From: an uncultured Collinsella sp. | GTDB taxonomy: Bacteria; Actinomycetota; Coriobacteriia; Coriobacteriales; Coriobacteriaceae | Length of the DNA stretch: 64,000 nucleotides | Direction: 5' to 3' | NCBI GenBank assembly: GCA_902494565.1 | Contig: CABUTN010000004.1 | Coordinates: 1 to 64,000 of the forward strand | Part shown: positions 34,294 to 42,409 of the stretch, piece by piece | Numbering within the stretch: the first letter of the stretch is position 1 | Layout of the letters: each line of letters begins with the position of its first letter | Notes under the pieces: generated by a model | The model's database searches: none | What the model was told of the DNA's origin: nothing | Seen by the model: the letters and a program-made list of their open reading frames with translations, nothing else | Position numbers and translations under genes: made by a program

Positions 34294-36252
34294 ATGGCGA
34301 TTCGGGCGATGGGGCCGAGCGGACAATACGAGACTGGATTGGATGCTGCCGGTGCGGCGCTGCCCGAGCTGCTGGCGCCGGCGGGCGGGCTCGACCAGAT
34401 GCTTGCGGCCATCGCCGCGGGTGCCGATGCCATCTACGCGGGGTTGGGCGGCTTTAACGCCCGCGTGAGCGCGCATGGCTTTACGGATGACGAGTTTGCG
34501 CGCGGCTGCGCCGTGGCGCATGCCCATGGCGTGCGCGTGTACGTGACGCTCAACGTGTTCGTGTTTGACGATGAGCTGTCCGATGCGGTGGCGCTGGGAG
34601 CTCATGCACTGGAGCTGGGCGCCGATGCTCTGATTGTGGCCGATGCCGGGTTGGCCTGCGCGCTGAGCGCGGCGATTCCCGGGGTCGAGATTCACCTGTC
34701 TACGCAGGCGGGCGTTCATAGCGAAGGCGCCGTGCGGCTTGCCGCCGATGAGCTGGGGGTCGAGCGTGTGACGACGGCGCGCGAGCTGACGGTCGACGAG
34801 ATTGCGGCGCTATGTGCCACGGGCGTGCCCATCGAGGTATTCTGCCACGGTGCGATTTGCATCGGTTATTCTGGGGCGTGCGAGTTCTCGGCCCTGCGGC
34901 GTGGACGCTCGGCGATGCGCGGCGACTGCACGCAGCCGTGCCGTCTGGCGTACGACCTGGTGGACGAGGCGGGGCAGAGCGTTGTCGCCGTCGAGGGAGA
35001 TCGCCTGCTGTGCCCGCGTGACTATCTGGGTATTGCGCATCTGCCCGAGCTTGTAGATGCCGGCGTGGCGTCGCTCAAGATCGAGGGGCGCATGAAGAAC
35101 CCCGATTACGTATTCAACGTGGTGCGGGTGTGGCGCCGGGCACTCGATATGCTGCGCGACGGCGCGTGGGACCCCGATGTCGTGGAAGAGCTTGAACGCG
35201 AGCTGGGAAGGTCGTTTAACCGTGGGTTTACCGATGCGTACCTGCGAGGGCGTTCGGGTGCCGAGCTGATGAGCTTTGAGCGCGCAATTAACCAGGGCGT
35301 GCGCGTGGGGCGTTTGGTCGCTGTGGGCCACGAAGAGGTGACCGTTGAGCTCGACGCCGCCGTGGCGGCGGGTGACACGCTCGAGATTCGGTTCTATCCG
35401 GGTGTCGACGCGCGTCCCGATGTGCCCAAGCGCTGGCCGCAGGTGCCCTGCCCGGTGGATGCCGCAGCGGGGAAGCGCGTCGTCGTGCATTGCAAGCGTA
35501 AGGTGGACGCGGGCTGCGAGGTGTACCTGATTCGCAGCGCCGGCGTGTTGGATCAGACGGCGGCGGTGTTGGAGCGCATGCGGGCCGAGGCGGATGCGAT
35601 TGCGCCCGTTGCGCGTGCCGTTGAAGTGCTGCCCTTTGAGGGCGTTGCGGTGGATGGCGGTGCATCGACGGAGTTGGTGGAGTGCGCGGCTCCCACTCGC
35701 ATGGTTTTTGCTTGGCAGCTGATGGATGCCGACCCGTGCGGAGAACTCGATTTGTCCGACGCCGTTGTGGTGCTTGACGAGGTGTGCCGCGCGAGTGACG
35801 CTGACTGGACCCGCTCACTGATGCAGCGTGCCGGGCGCGTCGTCTGCCGCAACCTGGGACAGGTGGTGATCGCTCGCGAGCTGGGCGTGACTTTTGACGT
35901 GGCGGCGCCGGTGTTCTGCGCGAATCGGGCCACGCTTACCTGGCTGCGCGGACTCGGTGCGGGGCGGGTGTACTTGCCGGCCGAGTTGCTCGGCAATGAT
36001 GCGGAGCGTATTGCCGAACTGGCTGCTGAACCCGGCGTCTTGGGTCCGGTCGACGCCGACCGTCCCGAGCTTATGGTGTGCGAGCACTGCCTGCTGACCG
36101 CCGAGGGCGTCTGCGCCACCGATGCGACGGGACAGGTCCGTTGCCGCGACTGCTTGCGTCGTCGGCAGGCACGCTATCTGGTCGAGCGTGACGGTACACG
36201 TCTGCCAGTTGCCATTGACGCATGCGGCAGGACGAGGATTTTCCTGTCGTAG
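34294..36252 (+). CDS. Peptidase U32 family protein (RlhA/TrhP-like)
   Basis: The 652-residue protein has the U32 signature: CHGAICIGYSGACEFSALRR, then GRSAMRGDCTQPCR (four cysteines) and SLKIEGRMKNPDYV. Long U32 proteins of this layout (with a DUF3656-type C-terminal part) are now known as iron-sulfur hydroxylases of 23S rRNA C2501 (RlhA) or tRNA U34 (TrhP), rather than proteases. A C-terminal CxxC pair set (CEHCLL ... CRDCLRRR) could bind metal. Which RNA it modifies cannot be told here. ATG 34294 follows TAAGGAG. It is divergent from the PBP gene. Confidence 0.85.
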   Translation: MAIRAMGPSGQYETGLDAAGAALPELLAPAGGLDQMLAAIAAGADAIYAGLGGFNARVSAHGFTDDEFARGCAVAHAHGVRVYVTLNVFVFDDELSDAVALGAHALELGADALIVADAGLACALSAAIPGVEIHLSTQAGVHSEGAVRLAADELGVERVTTARELTVDEIAALCATGVPIEVFCHGAICIGYSGACEFSALRRGRSAMRGDCTQPCRLAYDLVDEAGQSVVAVEGDRLLCPRDYLGIAHLPELVDAGVASLKIEGRMKNPDYVFNVVRVWRRALDMLRDGAWDPDVVEELERELGRSFNRGFTDAYLRGRSGAELMSFERAINQGVRVGRLVAVGHEEVTVELDAAVAAGDTLEIRFYPGVDARPDVPKRWPQVPCPVDAAAGKRVVVHCKRKVDAGCEVYLIRSAGVLDQTAAVLERMRAEADAIAPVARAVEVLPFEGVAVDGGASTELVECAAPTRMVFAWQLMDADPCGELDLSDAVVVLDEVCRASDADWTRSLMQRAGRVVCRNLGQVVIARELGVTFDVAAPVFCANRATLTWLRGLGAGRVYLPAELLGNDAERIAELAAEPGVLGPVDADRPELMVCEHCLLTAEGVCATDATGQVRCRDCLRRRQARYLVERDGTRLPVAIDACGRTRIFLS

Positions 36253-36348
36253 GTGCCGCGTCGCGTCAGTTTGTTATCATAAGAGAGTTTATGGACTTCC
36301 AGCACCGCCGTTTTCGGCGAGGGTGCTATAGCAAAAGGAGGATACCCA

Positions 36349-37560
36349 ATGCTGTCTGTTGACGAGCAAATGCGTATCATCACCTCGGGCGCCGCGCAGA
36401 TCGTTCCCGAGGCCGACCTTCGCAAGAAGCTTGAGAAGGGCGAGCCCCTCAACATCAAGCTCGGCGTCGACCCCACCAGCCCCGACCTGCACCTGGGCCA
36501 CGCCGTGCCGCTGCGTAAGATGCGTCAGTTCCAGGACCTGGGCCACAACGTCACCCTCATCATCGGCAACGGTACCGCGTTGATTGGCGACCCTTCGGGC
36601 AAGAATTCCACCCGTCCGCAGCTTTCGCAGGAGCAGATCGAGGCCAATGCCGAGACCTACGTGAGCCAGGCCATGAAGATCCTTGATCCCGAGAAGACCA
36701 CCATCGTGCACAACGGTGACTGGATCCTTTCGATGGATCTGGCCGGTCTGCTGCAGGTGTGCTCCAAGTTCACCGTCGCCCGCATCCTCGAGCGCGACGA
36801 CTTTACCAAGCGCTACCAGTCTCAGACGCCGATCGCCCTGCATGAGTTCCTGTATCCCGTGATGCAGGCTTTCGACTCCGTGCAGATCAAGGCCGACGTC
36901 GAGATGGGCGGCACCGATCAGCTCTTCAACCTGCTCGCTGGCCGTGAGCTCATGGAGAAGATGGGCATGGAGCCGCAGATCGCGCTCACCATGCCGCTGC
37001 TCGAGGGTACCGACGGCGTGCGCAAGATGTCCAAGTCATACGGCAACTACATCGGCCTGACCGACGCGCCCAAGGACATGTTCGGCAAGACCATGTCCAT
37101 CCCCGACGAGATGATCGGCAAGTACTATCGTCTGGCCAGCTCGCTCACCCCGGCCGAGGTCGACAAGATCGACGCCGCCCTGGCCGACGGCTCTGCCGAT
37201 CCCTATGAGCTCAAGCGCGCTCTGGGTCGCGACCTGTGCGACACCTACCATGGCGCCGGCGCCGGCGACGAGGCTCAGGCCGAGTTCGACCGCGTATTCA
37301 AGGAGGGCCAGCTCGCCGACTTCCCCGAGAAGCACGTTGAGCTGACCGTCAACGACGAGGGCCAGATCTACCTCGCCGGCCTGCTCAAGGACTTGGGTCT
37401 TTCGGCGAGCGCCGGCCAGGCTCGTCGCGATATCGACGGCGGCGGCGTCAAGATCAACGGCAAGGCCGTGGCTCCCAAGAGCTATAACATCGATCCCAGC
37501 GCCCTCAAGCTGGGCGACACCCTCTCCGTAGGCAAGCGCAAGGGCTTTAAGTTGGTTTAG
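36349..37560 (+). CDS. tyrS: Tyrosyl-tRNA synthetase
   Basis: The 403-residue class I synthetase has the HLGH motif (DPTSPDLHLGHAVPL, about 42-56), KMSKSYGNY (about 226) and a C-terminal S4 RNA-binding domain (about 340-400). AAAAGGAGG precedes the ATG. The 96-nt region upstream has a hairpin AGCACC...GGTGCT but no T-box features. It ends in the perfect hairpin 37560-37587. Confidence 0.97.
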   Translation: MLSVDEQMRIITSGAAQIVPEADLRKKLEKGEPLNIKLGVDPTSPDLHLGHAVPLRKMRQFQDLGHNVTLIIGNGTALIGDPSGKNSTRPQLSQEQIEANAETYVSQAMKILDPEKTTIVHNGDWILSMDLAGLLQVCSKFTVARILERDDFTKRYQSQTPIALHEFLYPVMQAFDSVQIKADVEMGGTDQLFNLLAGRELMEKMGMEPQIALTMPLLEGTDGVRKMSKSYGNYIGLTDAPKDMFGKTMSIPDEMIGKYYRLASSLTPAEVDKIDAALADGSADPYELKRALGRDLCDTYHGAGAGDEAQAEFDRVFKEGQLADFPEKHVELTVNDEGQIYLAGLLKDLGLSASAGQARRDIDGGGVKINGKAVAPKSYNIDPSALKLGDTLSVGKRKGFKLV

Positions 37561-37587
37561 TTACGCGGTTTTACCAAACCGCGTAAC
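37560..37587 (+). terminator. Hairpin overlapping the tyrS stop codon
   Basis: GTTACGCGGTTT (37560-37571) and AAACCGCGTAAC (37576-37587) are perfect 12-bp arms with a four-base loop; the first base is the last of the TAG. No T-run follows. Confidence 0.55.
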
Positions 37588-37600
37588 GACTCGACGCTGC

Positions 37601-37699
37601 GCGGGCCGCATTTGGACAATCTGACGTTCAACTTCAAGGGCGCGACCAGAAGGTCAGCGCCCTTTCGTTTCACGTCACCTTGTCTCAAATGCGGCCCGC
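37601..37699. repeat. Nested palindrome with internal terminator, tyrS-IS110 gap
   Basis: Outer arms GCGGGCCGCATTTG (37601-37614) and CAAATGCGGCCCGC (37686-37699) are perfect complements 71 nt apart. Inside, AAGGGCGC/GCGCCCTT (37636-37664) with a TTCGTTT tail looks like an intrinsic terminator. Together they form a compact two-tier structure. Confidence 0.65.
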
Positions 37700-37737
37700 T
37701 CGCTCATATGACCCAATCCGCTGTCAAGAGCCACAAT

Positions 37738-37983
37738 GGCCCCGCCGACCGCCTGCAATCGGTCGGCGGGGCCTGCCGTTGAACCCGTCCCGGTCCGCCC
37801 CCGGCATGTCGTCGACGCCTTCGGCTCAGTCTCATATCCGCGGATACCGCTCCGGCGGCCCGCAATCCTCTCCTTCGGCGGGGTTCCCCAAGTCTGTCGA
37901 CGCGGATGCGGCGGCCGCCGCGCGCACAGCGAGAACGGGGGTGTCCCCGAAGGCTGCCCGGCTCGCCGGGACGGGGGCTATGT
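37738..37983 (-). ncRNA. Candidate bridge-RNA region of the IS110-family element
   Basis: IS110 elements express a structured bridge RNA from one non-coding end, pairing loops with target and donor DNA. This is the longer non-coding end (246 nt). It contains the 37738-37773 hairpin and other GC-rich dyads. IS1111-group elements carry the RNA downstream of the transposase, which would fit. The call rests on position, not on a recognised RNA fold. Confidence 0.3.
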
Positions 37984-39105
37984 CTATTCGCCGGCCTCCC
38001 GGCACATCGCGCCGAGTGCCCACAGCCACCTCACGAGCTCGGCGGCGGTGGCGGCGTTCGCCTTCGCCTGGGGCATGCCCCTCTCGAGCATCTCCTCGCG
38101 TCGCCGGAGCAGGCGCTCGGACCCCTTCCTCCCGTGCATCCTTATCTCGAGGGGGACGCCGGAGCCCTTGGGCATCAGCTTCGGCTGGTGGCCGGCCTGG
38201 GCGTAGCACCAGGACCCCTCGACCGCCAGCTTCCTGACGAGCGCGTTGCCGGCCCCGCTGATCCCGCCGAGGCGCACGGAGTCCGCGCTCGACCTCTGCT
38301 TCGGGGCGAGGCCGAAGTAGGCCGTCACCTGCCTGCCGGAGCGGAACCTCGAGAAGTCGCCGACCTCGGCCGCGAAGGCGGCGGCGAGCGCGAACCCGCA
38401 CCCCTTGATCGACTGGAGCGCCTCGACCTCGGCCGAGAGGGGGCCCGCCGCGACGGCGGCCCTGTATTCGGCGAGGACGGCCTCCCTCGTCTCGTCGGCC
38501 GCCTCGACCTCGTTCCTCAGCGCCGCAAGCGCCCGGATGCCGCCGTCGTCGGCGGGGTGTATGCCGTCGAGCCACCTGAGGAAGCCGTACGTCCAGTACT
38601 TCCGGGGGTTGCCGGCCGGCGTCGTGCCGCCGTAGGCGTAGCCGCGGCGGGCGAGGAACGCCAGGAGCCGCTGCTTCGCCGCCGCGAGCCTCGCGGTCGC
38701 CGCGTCGTGGGCCCCGGCGAGGTCCCTGAGCCCCTCGATCTCGGGGGACGGCACCCATACCGGGGAGATATCGTGCGACAGTATCGCCTTGGCCATCCTG
38801 GCCGCGTCGTTGCGGTCGTTCTTGGACGAGAGGTCGGCCGCCGACCTCGGGACCTTGGAGACGGCCGCGACGACGCAGTCGACGCCGAGCCCGGAGAGCT
38901 CCCTCTGCGGGGCGAAGCCGAGGTAGCCGCTCTCGTAGGCGGCGAGAGACGGGCCGGGGAAGCCCGACATCCACTCCGCGACCTCGCCCCACGGGTTGCC
39001 GCGGAACCTCCTCGTCACTGCCTCGCCCGTCTCCGCGTCGAGCGCGCAGACGGTGGTGGACCTGAGGTGTACGTCCATTCCGAAGGCGGTAGAATATCTA
39101 GGCAC
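37984..39105 (-). CDS. IS110-family transposase (DEDD)
   Basis: The 373-residue protein has the RuvC-like N-terminal domain with D11 (FGMDVH), E58 (AAYESGYLGF) and D97/D100 (KNDRNDAARMAKA), and the C-terminal Tnp20 domain with the serine motif GISGAGNALVRKLAVEG and the upstream SIKGCGFALAAAF and QVTAYFGLAP segments. It is full length and appears intact. It acts with a bridge RNA to recombine the element with a target site. Start ATG 39105. Confidence 0.93.
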   Translation of the reverse strand: MPRYSTAFGMDVHLRSTTVCALDAETGEAVTRRFRGNPWGEVAEWMSGFPGPSLAAYESGYLGFAPQRELSGLGVDCVVAAVSKVPRSAADLSSKNDRNDAARMAKAILSHDISPVWVPSPEIEGLRDLAGAHDAATARLAAAKQRLLAFLARRGYAYGGTTPAGNPRKYWTYGFLRWLDGIHPADDGGIRALAALRNEVEAADETREAVLAEYRAAVAAGPLSAEVEALQSIKGCGFALAAAFAAEVGDFSRFRSGRQVTAYFGLAPKQRSSADSVRLGGISGAGNALVRKLAVEGSWCYAQAGHQPKLMPKGSGVPLEIRMHGRKGSERLLRRREEMLERGMPQAKANAATAAELVRWLWALGAMCREAGE

Positions 39106-39267
39106 GGGAGCCTCCCAACCTCGTTGCGGCGCGGCTGCGCCTCTGGCACTTCAACAACATTGTCGCAGCCCCGACCCGCGGTCACGAGCGGGGGCTCCTG
39201 TCGTTTCCGTGCCCTTGGATTGGGTCATAGTGTCTGTCGTTGCCAAAACATCGGCGCTTCCGTGGTT

Positions 39268-39318
39268 GGCACTTGGGGACGTTCCTTTTGTGCCGGCACT
39301 TTGGGACACTCCTTGCCA
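39268..39318. repeat. Palindromic repeats with GGGAC core, pair D1
   Basis: GGCAC (39268) and GTGCC (39290-39294) enclose TTGGGGACGTTCCTTTT. Directly after, GGCACTTTGGGACACTCCTTGCC (split here as arms GGCA and TGCC around TTTGGGACACTCCT) forms a second unit. The same paired arrangement with different arms occurs at 42302. Confidence 0.6.
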
Positions 39319-39351
39319 TTGGTGCAAAGTAACCTGCCCCCATTGCGCTGA
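39319..39351. repeat. Palindromic repeat with GGGAC-type core, family C copy 1
   Basis: TTGGTGCAA and the imperfect complement TTGCGCTG enclose AGTAACCTGCCCCCA. It is a degenerate version of the units at 45955 and 45989. The whole 39106-39477 gap contains IS110 flank, these repeats and the ade promoter, but no gene. Confidence 0.5.
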
Positions 39352-39381
39352 GCGGCGTGTGCCGTTAAGCGGAGGGGCGTA

Positions 39382-39409
39382 TTGTTGGCCCATCGTTTGG
39401 GCATACAAT
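39382..39409 (+). promoter_or_regulatory. Promoter of ade
   Basis: TTGTTG (39382-39387), a 16-bp spacer and TACAAT (39404-39409) lie 68 bp upstream of the ade ATG. The intervening leader is too short for a purine riboswitch. Confidence 0.65.
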
Positions 39410-39477
39410 GGCTATTAGCTTGCTGCGGTGAAGGCCTGTCCGCTCCGCAGCTGTTTTCTACGGTTAAAGGAGTATGT

Positions 39478-41298
39478 ATGTCCGTTGAGGTCATGAGGTC
39501 TGTGATCGATGCTGCCGAGGGGCGCGTGCCCGTCGACACGCTGTTTACCAATGCGCAGATTGTCGACGTGTATGGCCAGCGTGTGGCGCCCGGCAGCGTT
39601 GCCGTCAAGGACGGTGTGATCGTCGGCGTGCTCTACGATGGTCGCGACGATGCTGCTGGCACCTACGAGGCAACTGAGGTCATCGACTGCCAGGGTCGCT
39701 ATCTCGCTCCCGGTTTTATTGACGGGCATCTGCATATCGAGTCTTCGAACATCCGTCCCGCCGAGTATGCTCGCATGGCCGCGACGCGCGGTACTACCAC
39801 CGCCATTGCCGACAGCCACGAGATTGCCAATGTTGCCGGTCTCGACGGCTTGCGCTTTATGATTGAGGACGGCCGCCGCGCACCCATCTCCATCAAATAC
39901 ATGATGCCTTCGTGCGTGCCCGCGCTGCCCGACGAGCAGGCCGGTGCCGTTATTTCTGCTGCCGATATGCAGGCGTTTTTTGCCGAGCATCCAGGCGATG
40001 TCTTTGGTCTGGGCGAAATGATGAACCTGCCGGGCGTCTTTATGGCCGACCCCGAGACTTGCGCTCGCATCGATGCTGCCAACCAGACGCCGTCCAAGCA
40101 GGTTGACGGCCACGCGCCGCTCGTTGCCGGCAAGGACCTCAACGCCTATGCCGCGGCGGGTATTATCGCCGACCACGAGTCGACGATTCCCGAGGAGGCG
40201 CTCGATAAACTGTCCCGCGGCATGTATGTGATGCTGCGTGAGGGCACGTGCAGCCACGATCTGGCCAATTTGTCCCCGATGCTGCTGGAAAACCCCGCCC
40301 GCGCCCGCCGCTGCTGCTTTGCGACCGACGACCGCGCTCCCTCCGACGCGCTTTCGACCGGCATGATCGACAATGCCTGCCGCGTGGCCATCGAGGCTGG
40401 CGTCGACCCGGTGGTCGCCATCTCCATGGCGTCCCTTTCCACGGCTGAGGCATTTGGCCTGGACCACGGCTGCCGCGACCCGCACGAGCTCCGCGGCGCG
40501 ATCGCCCCGGGCAAACGCGCTGACCTGCTGGTGCTCAATGACCTGACGTTTGCCACGGCTCCGCATCGCGTATATGCCGCCGGTGCTCTGGTGGCGCAGG
40601 ACGGCACCTTTGTGGGCGAGATTGCACCCGAGATGGCCGAGGTTGCGGCCCTTGCCGATGAGCTGCGCGCCTCCGTTAAGCTGCCGAAGCTTTCGCTCGA
40701 CGTATTCGACTATGCCTTTAAGCCGGGCGAGGCCGTGATTGACGTGGTGCCGGGTAAGGCTATCACGGGTATGGCTCGCCCCGAGACTGACGAGGGCCTG
40801 CGCCGCATTATGCTGATCGAACGTCACGGCCGCGGCGTGTCGCTGCAGGCCGAGGGCGTCGACGGTGATGGTCCTGCGGGCCTGGGTCTTGTCGGCAAGC
40901 ATATCGGTCGCGGCTGGGTGCGCGGTTTCACCATCACCGGTGGTGCCATCGCCTCGACGATCGGTCACGATTCGCACAACGTGTGCGTGGTGGGCGACAA
41001 CGCGGCCGATATGATGGCTGCCGTCGAGGCTGTTGGCCAGGGTGGTCACGTGCTGGTGCGCAACGGCGAGGTTGTGGCGCGCATTCCGCTGGCGCTTGGT
41101 GGTCTGATGAGCGAAGGCACGGCCGAGGACGTTGCCGCGCAGCACGACGACCTTATGGTCAAGGCGCGTGCCATGGGTATTGAGCCGCCGCTCGACCCCA
41201 TCATGGGCATCATCTTCCTGCCCCTGCCGGTCATCCCGACGCTCCGCATTCGCCCCGAGGGCATGTTCGACGTCACAACCTTCACCTACGCCGACTAG
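39478..41298 (+). CDS. ade: Adenine deaminase
   Basis: The 606-residue amidohydrolase converts adenine to hypoxanthine and ammonia. The metal motif GHLHIESSN (about 84) and RGTTTAIADSHEIANV are family-typical, as are ADHEST, the CFATDDRAP aspartate segment and the C-terminal GGAIASTIGHDSHN. ATG 39478 follows AAAGGAG. Hypoxanthine and xanthine are substrates for the purine-catabolic cluster at 8.9-18.9 kb, so it can feed that route. Confidence 0.95.
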   Translation: MSVEVMRSVIDAAEGRVPVDTLFTNAQIVDVYGQRVAPGSVAVKDGVIVGVLYDGRDDAAGTYEATEVIDCQGRYLAPGFIDGHLHIESSNIRPAEYARMAATRGTTTAIADSHEIANVAGLDGLRFMIEDGRRAPISIKYMMPSCVPALPDEQAGAVISAADMQAFFAEHPGDVFGLGEMMNLPGVFMADPETCARIDAANQTPSKQVDGHAPLVAGKDLNAYAAAGIIADHESTIPEEALDKLSRGMYVMLREGTCSHDLANLSPMLLENPARARRCCFATDDRAPSDALSTGMIDNACRVAIEAGVDPVVAISMASLSTAEAFGLDHGCRDPHELRGAIAPGKRADLLVLNDLTFATAPHRVYAAGALVAQDGTFVGEIAPEMAEVAALADELRASVKLPKLSLDVFDYAFKPGEAVIDVVPGKAITGMARPETDEGLRRIMLIERHGRGVSLQAEGVDGDGPAGLGLVGKHIGRGWVRGFTITGGAIASTIGHDSHNVCVVGDNAADMMAAVEAVGQGGHVLVRNGEVVARIPLALGGLMSEGTAEDVAAQHDDLMVKARAMGIEPPLDPIMGIIFLPLPVIPTLRIRPEGMFDVTTFTYAD

Positions 41299-41327
41299 TC
41301 ATCGGGGACGTTCTTAAACGTCTAGTC
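41293..41327. repeat. Palindrome with GGGGACGTTC core overlapping the ade stop
   Basis: GACTAG (41293-41298, including the ade TAG) and CTAGTC (41322-41327) flank TCATCGGGGACGTTCTTAAACG, which contains the inner dyad GACGTT/AACGTC. The core matches that of the D-type repeats. Confidence 0.5.
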
Positions 41328-41437
41328 GCCTGCGACACTCTTTGACGTGTTGCCTGACGCTGCGACCGTGGGACCTCTGACGCGCGTGAGCTATTTGCTA
41401 GGTCCTTGTAACGTTTGCGCCCGCGGAGTCTTACCTG

Positions 41438-41499
41438 AGCTCCCTTTGGGTACGTTGGAATTGGATACACGTTCGATTCCAACAAGCCCGAAGGGAGCT
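41438..41499 (+). promoter_or_regulatory. Leader hairpin covering the ribosome site of the HAD gene
   Basis: AGCTCCCTTTGGG (41438-41450) pairs with CCCGAAGGGAGCT (41487-41499) with one mismatch, and an inner pair GTTGGAAT/ATTCCAAC (41454-41461, 41476-41483) extends the stem. The right arm contains the AAGGGAG Shine-Dalgarno sequence of the ATG at 41505, so the folded RNA would block translation. A terminator for upstream transcription is the alternative (CTTTT tail). Confidence 0.55.
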
Positions 41500-41504
41500 T
41501 TTCC

Positions 41505-42299
41505 ATGTTTAAACTGATTGCATCCGATATGGACGGCACGTTGCTTGACGAAAACAGCCAGGTGCCTCCCGAGACCTACGAACTGATTCTGGCGCTACAC
41601 GAGCATGGCGTGCATTTTGCCGCATCGTCAGGTCGCCGCTACGATCGCCTGTGCGAGTTCTTTGCGCCCGTTCGCGACAAGATGGACTTTGTCGCCGCTA
41701 ACGGTGCCCAGGTCTACGCCGACGGCAAAATGGTAGACCGTGAGGTGTATTCGCACCTGGCGATTCGAAAGCTCGCCCAAGCAGTCGCGACGTTTCCCAA
41801 TCTGCATCTTGCGCTCTTTGACCGAACCAAGTCCTTCCTGCTCGATGACGAGTGCAAGTTCGTGCGTGAGGTCGATAAGGACCTTCCCAATGCCGAGCGT
41901 ATTTGGGAGCTGCCCGATCCCAGCGTAAATATCATCAAGGCGAGTATCTTTTGCGATGACGGTGTCGTTATGGACAGCGCCTACGTGCTACAGCGCGAAC
42001 TTGGTCAGCTCTTTACTTTTGCGCCTTCGGGCAACGCGTGGATCGATGCTATGCAGCCCGGTGTGTCGAAGGCCTCGGGCATCGCGCAGCTCGCGGAACA
42101 CTACGGCATTGGACGCGACGAGGTCATGGCGTTTGGCGACTCGATGAACGACTACGAGATCATTCGCTTTGTCGGCACGGGCTGCGCGATGGAAAACGCG
42201 CGCCCCGCGCTCAAAGCGGTTGCCGATCGCGTCGTAGGCTGCAACCGCGACCACGCCGTTCAGCAGGAGCTCCGTCGCGTGCTGGAGAGTCTCGCCTAA
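41505..42299 (+). CDS. Cof-type HAD-superfamily phosphatase
   Basis: The 264-residue protein has HAD motif I DMDGTLLDE (about 8-16), motif II ASSGRRYD, a conserved lysine region and motif IV AFGDSMNDYEI (near 208). The C2B cap of Cof/YidA-type sugar phosphatases lies between. The substrate is probably a phosphorylated sugar or flavin precursor and cannot be narrowed. Its ribosome site is inside a hairpin. It is convergent with a second HAD gene. Confidence 0.9.
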   Translation: MFKLIASDMDGTLLDENSQVPPETYELILALHEHGVHFAASSGRRYDRLCEFFAPVRDKMDFVAANGAQVYADGKMVDREVYSHLAIRKLAQAVATFPNLHLALFDRTKSFLLDDECKFVREVDKDLPNAERIWELPDPSVNIIKASIFCDDGVVMDSAYVLQRELGQLFTFAPSGNAWIDAMQPGVSKASGIAQLAEHYGIGRDEVMAFGDSMNDYEIIRFVGTGCAMENARPALKAVADRVVGCNRDHAVQQELRRVLESLA

Positions 42300-42301
42300 T
42301 T

Positions 42302-42358
42302 CGGCAGATGGAGACGTTCCTTTTCTGCCGGCAGCCGGGGACAGTCTTTGCGGCGCCC
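42302..42358. repeat. Palindromic repeats with GGGAC core, pair D2
   Basis: CGGCAGA (42302-42308) and TCTGCCG (42324-42330) enclose TGGAGACGTTCCTTTT; a second unit with GGGGACAGTCTTTG follows. Compared with pair D1 (39268) the arms changed from GGCAC/GTGCC to CGGCAGA/TCTGCCG with pairing kept. Confidence 0.6.
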
Positions 42359-42409
42359 CGCGAGGAGTGTCCCCAACGACTACTTAGCTACCCTGCCGGG
42401 TTGATGCTG

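Larger units (their letters stand above)
37738..39180 (-). mobile_element. IS110-family insertion sequence (boundaries approximate)
   Basis: A GC-rich block between tyrS and ade encodes an IS110-type transposase (37984-39105) with flanking non-coding DNA: about 245 nt downstream of the transposase stop, beginning with a perfect 14-bp hairpin (37738-37751 with 37760-37773), and 70-100 nt upstream of its start. IS110 elements have no clear inverted repeats, so the ends are guesses. Base composition is visibly richer in G+C than the flanks. Confidence 0.75.

Noticed and set aside
36255..36348. T-box leader before tyrS
   Set aside because: The gap is under 100 nt, lacks the T-box sequence and has only one short hairpin.
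37832..38992. Leftward Arg/Gly-rich frame in another phase over the IS110 transposase
   Set aside because: The composition is an artefact of the high G+C transposase gene; the other leftward frame carries the DEDD and serine motifs.
39410..39477. Purine riboswitch before ade
   Set aside because: The leader is only about 60 nt and lacks the three-way junction with conserved loop sequences.
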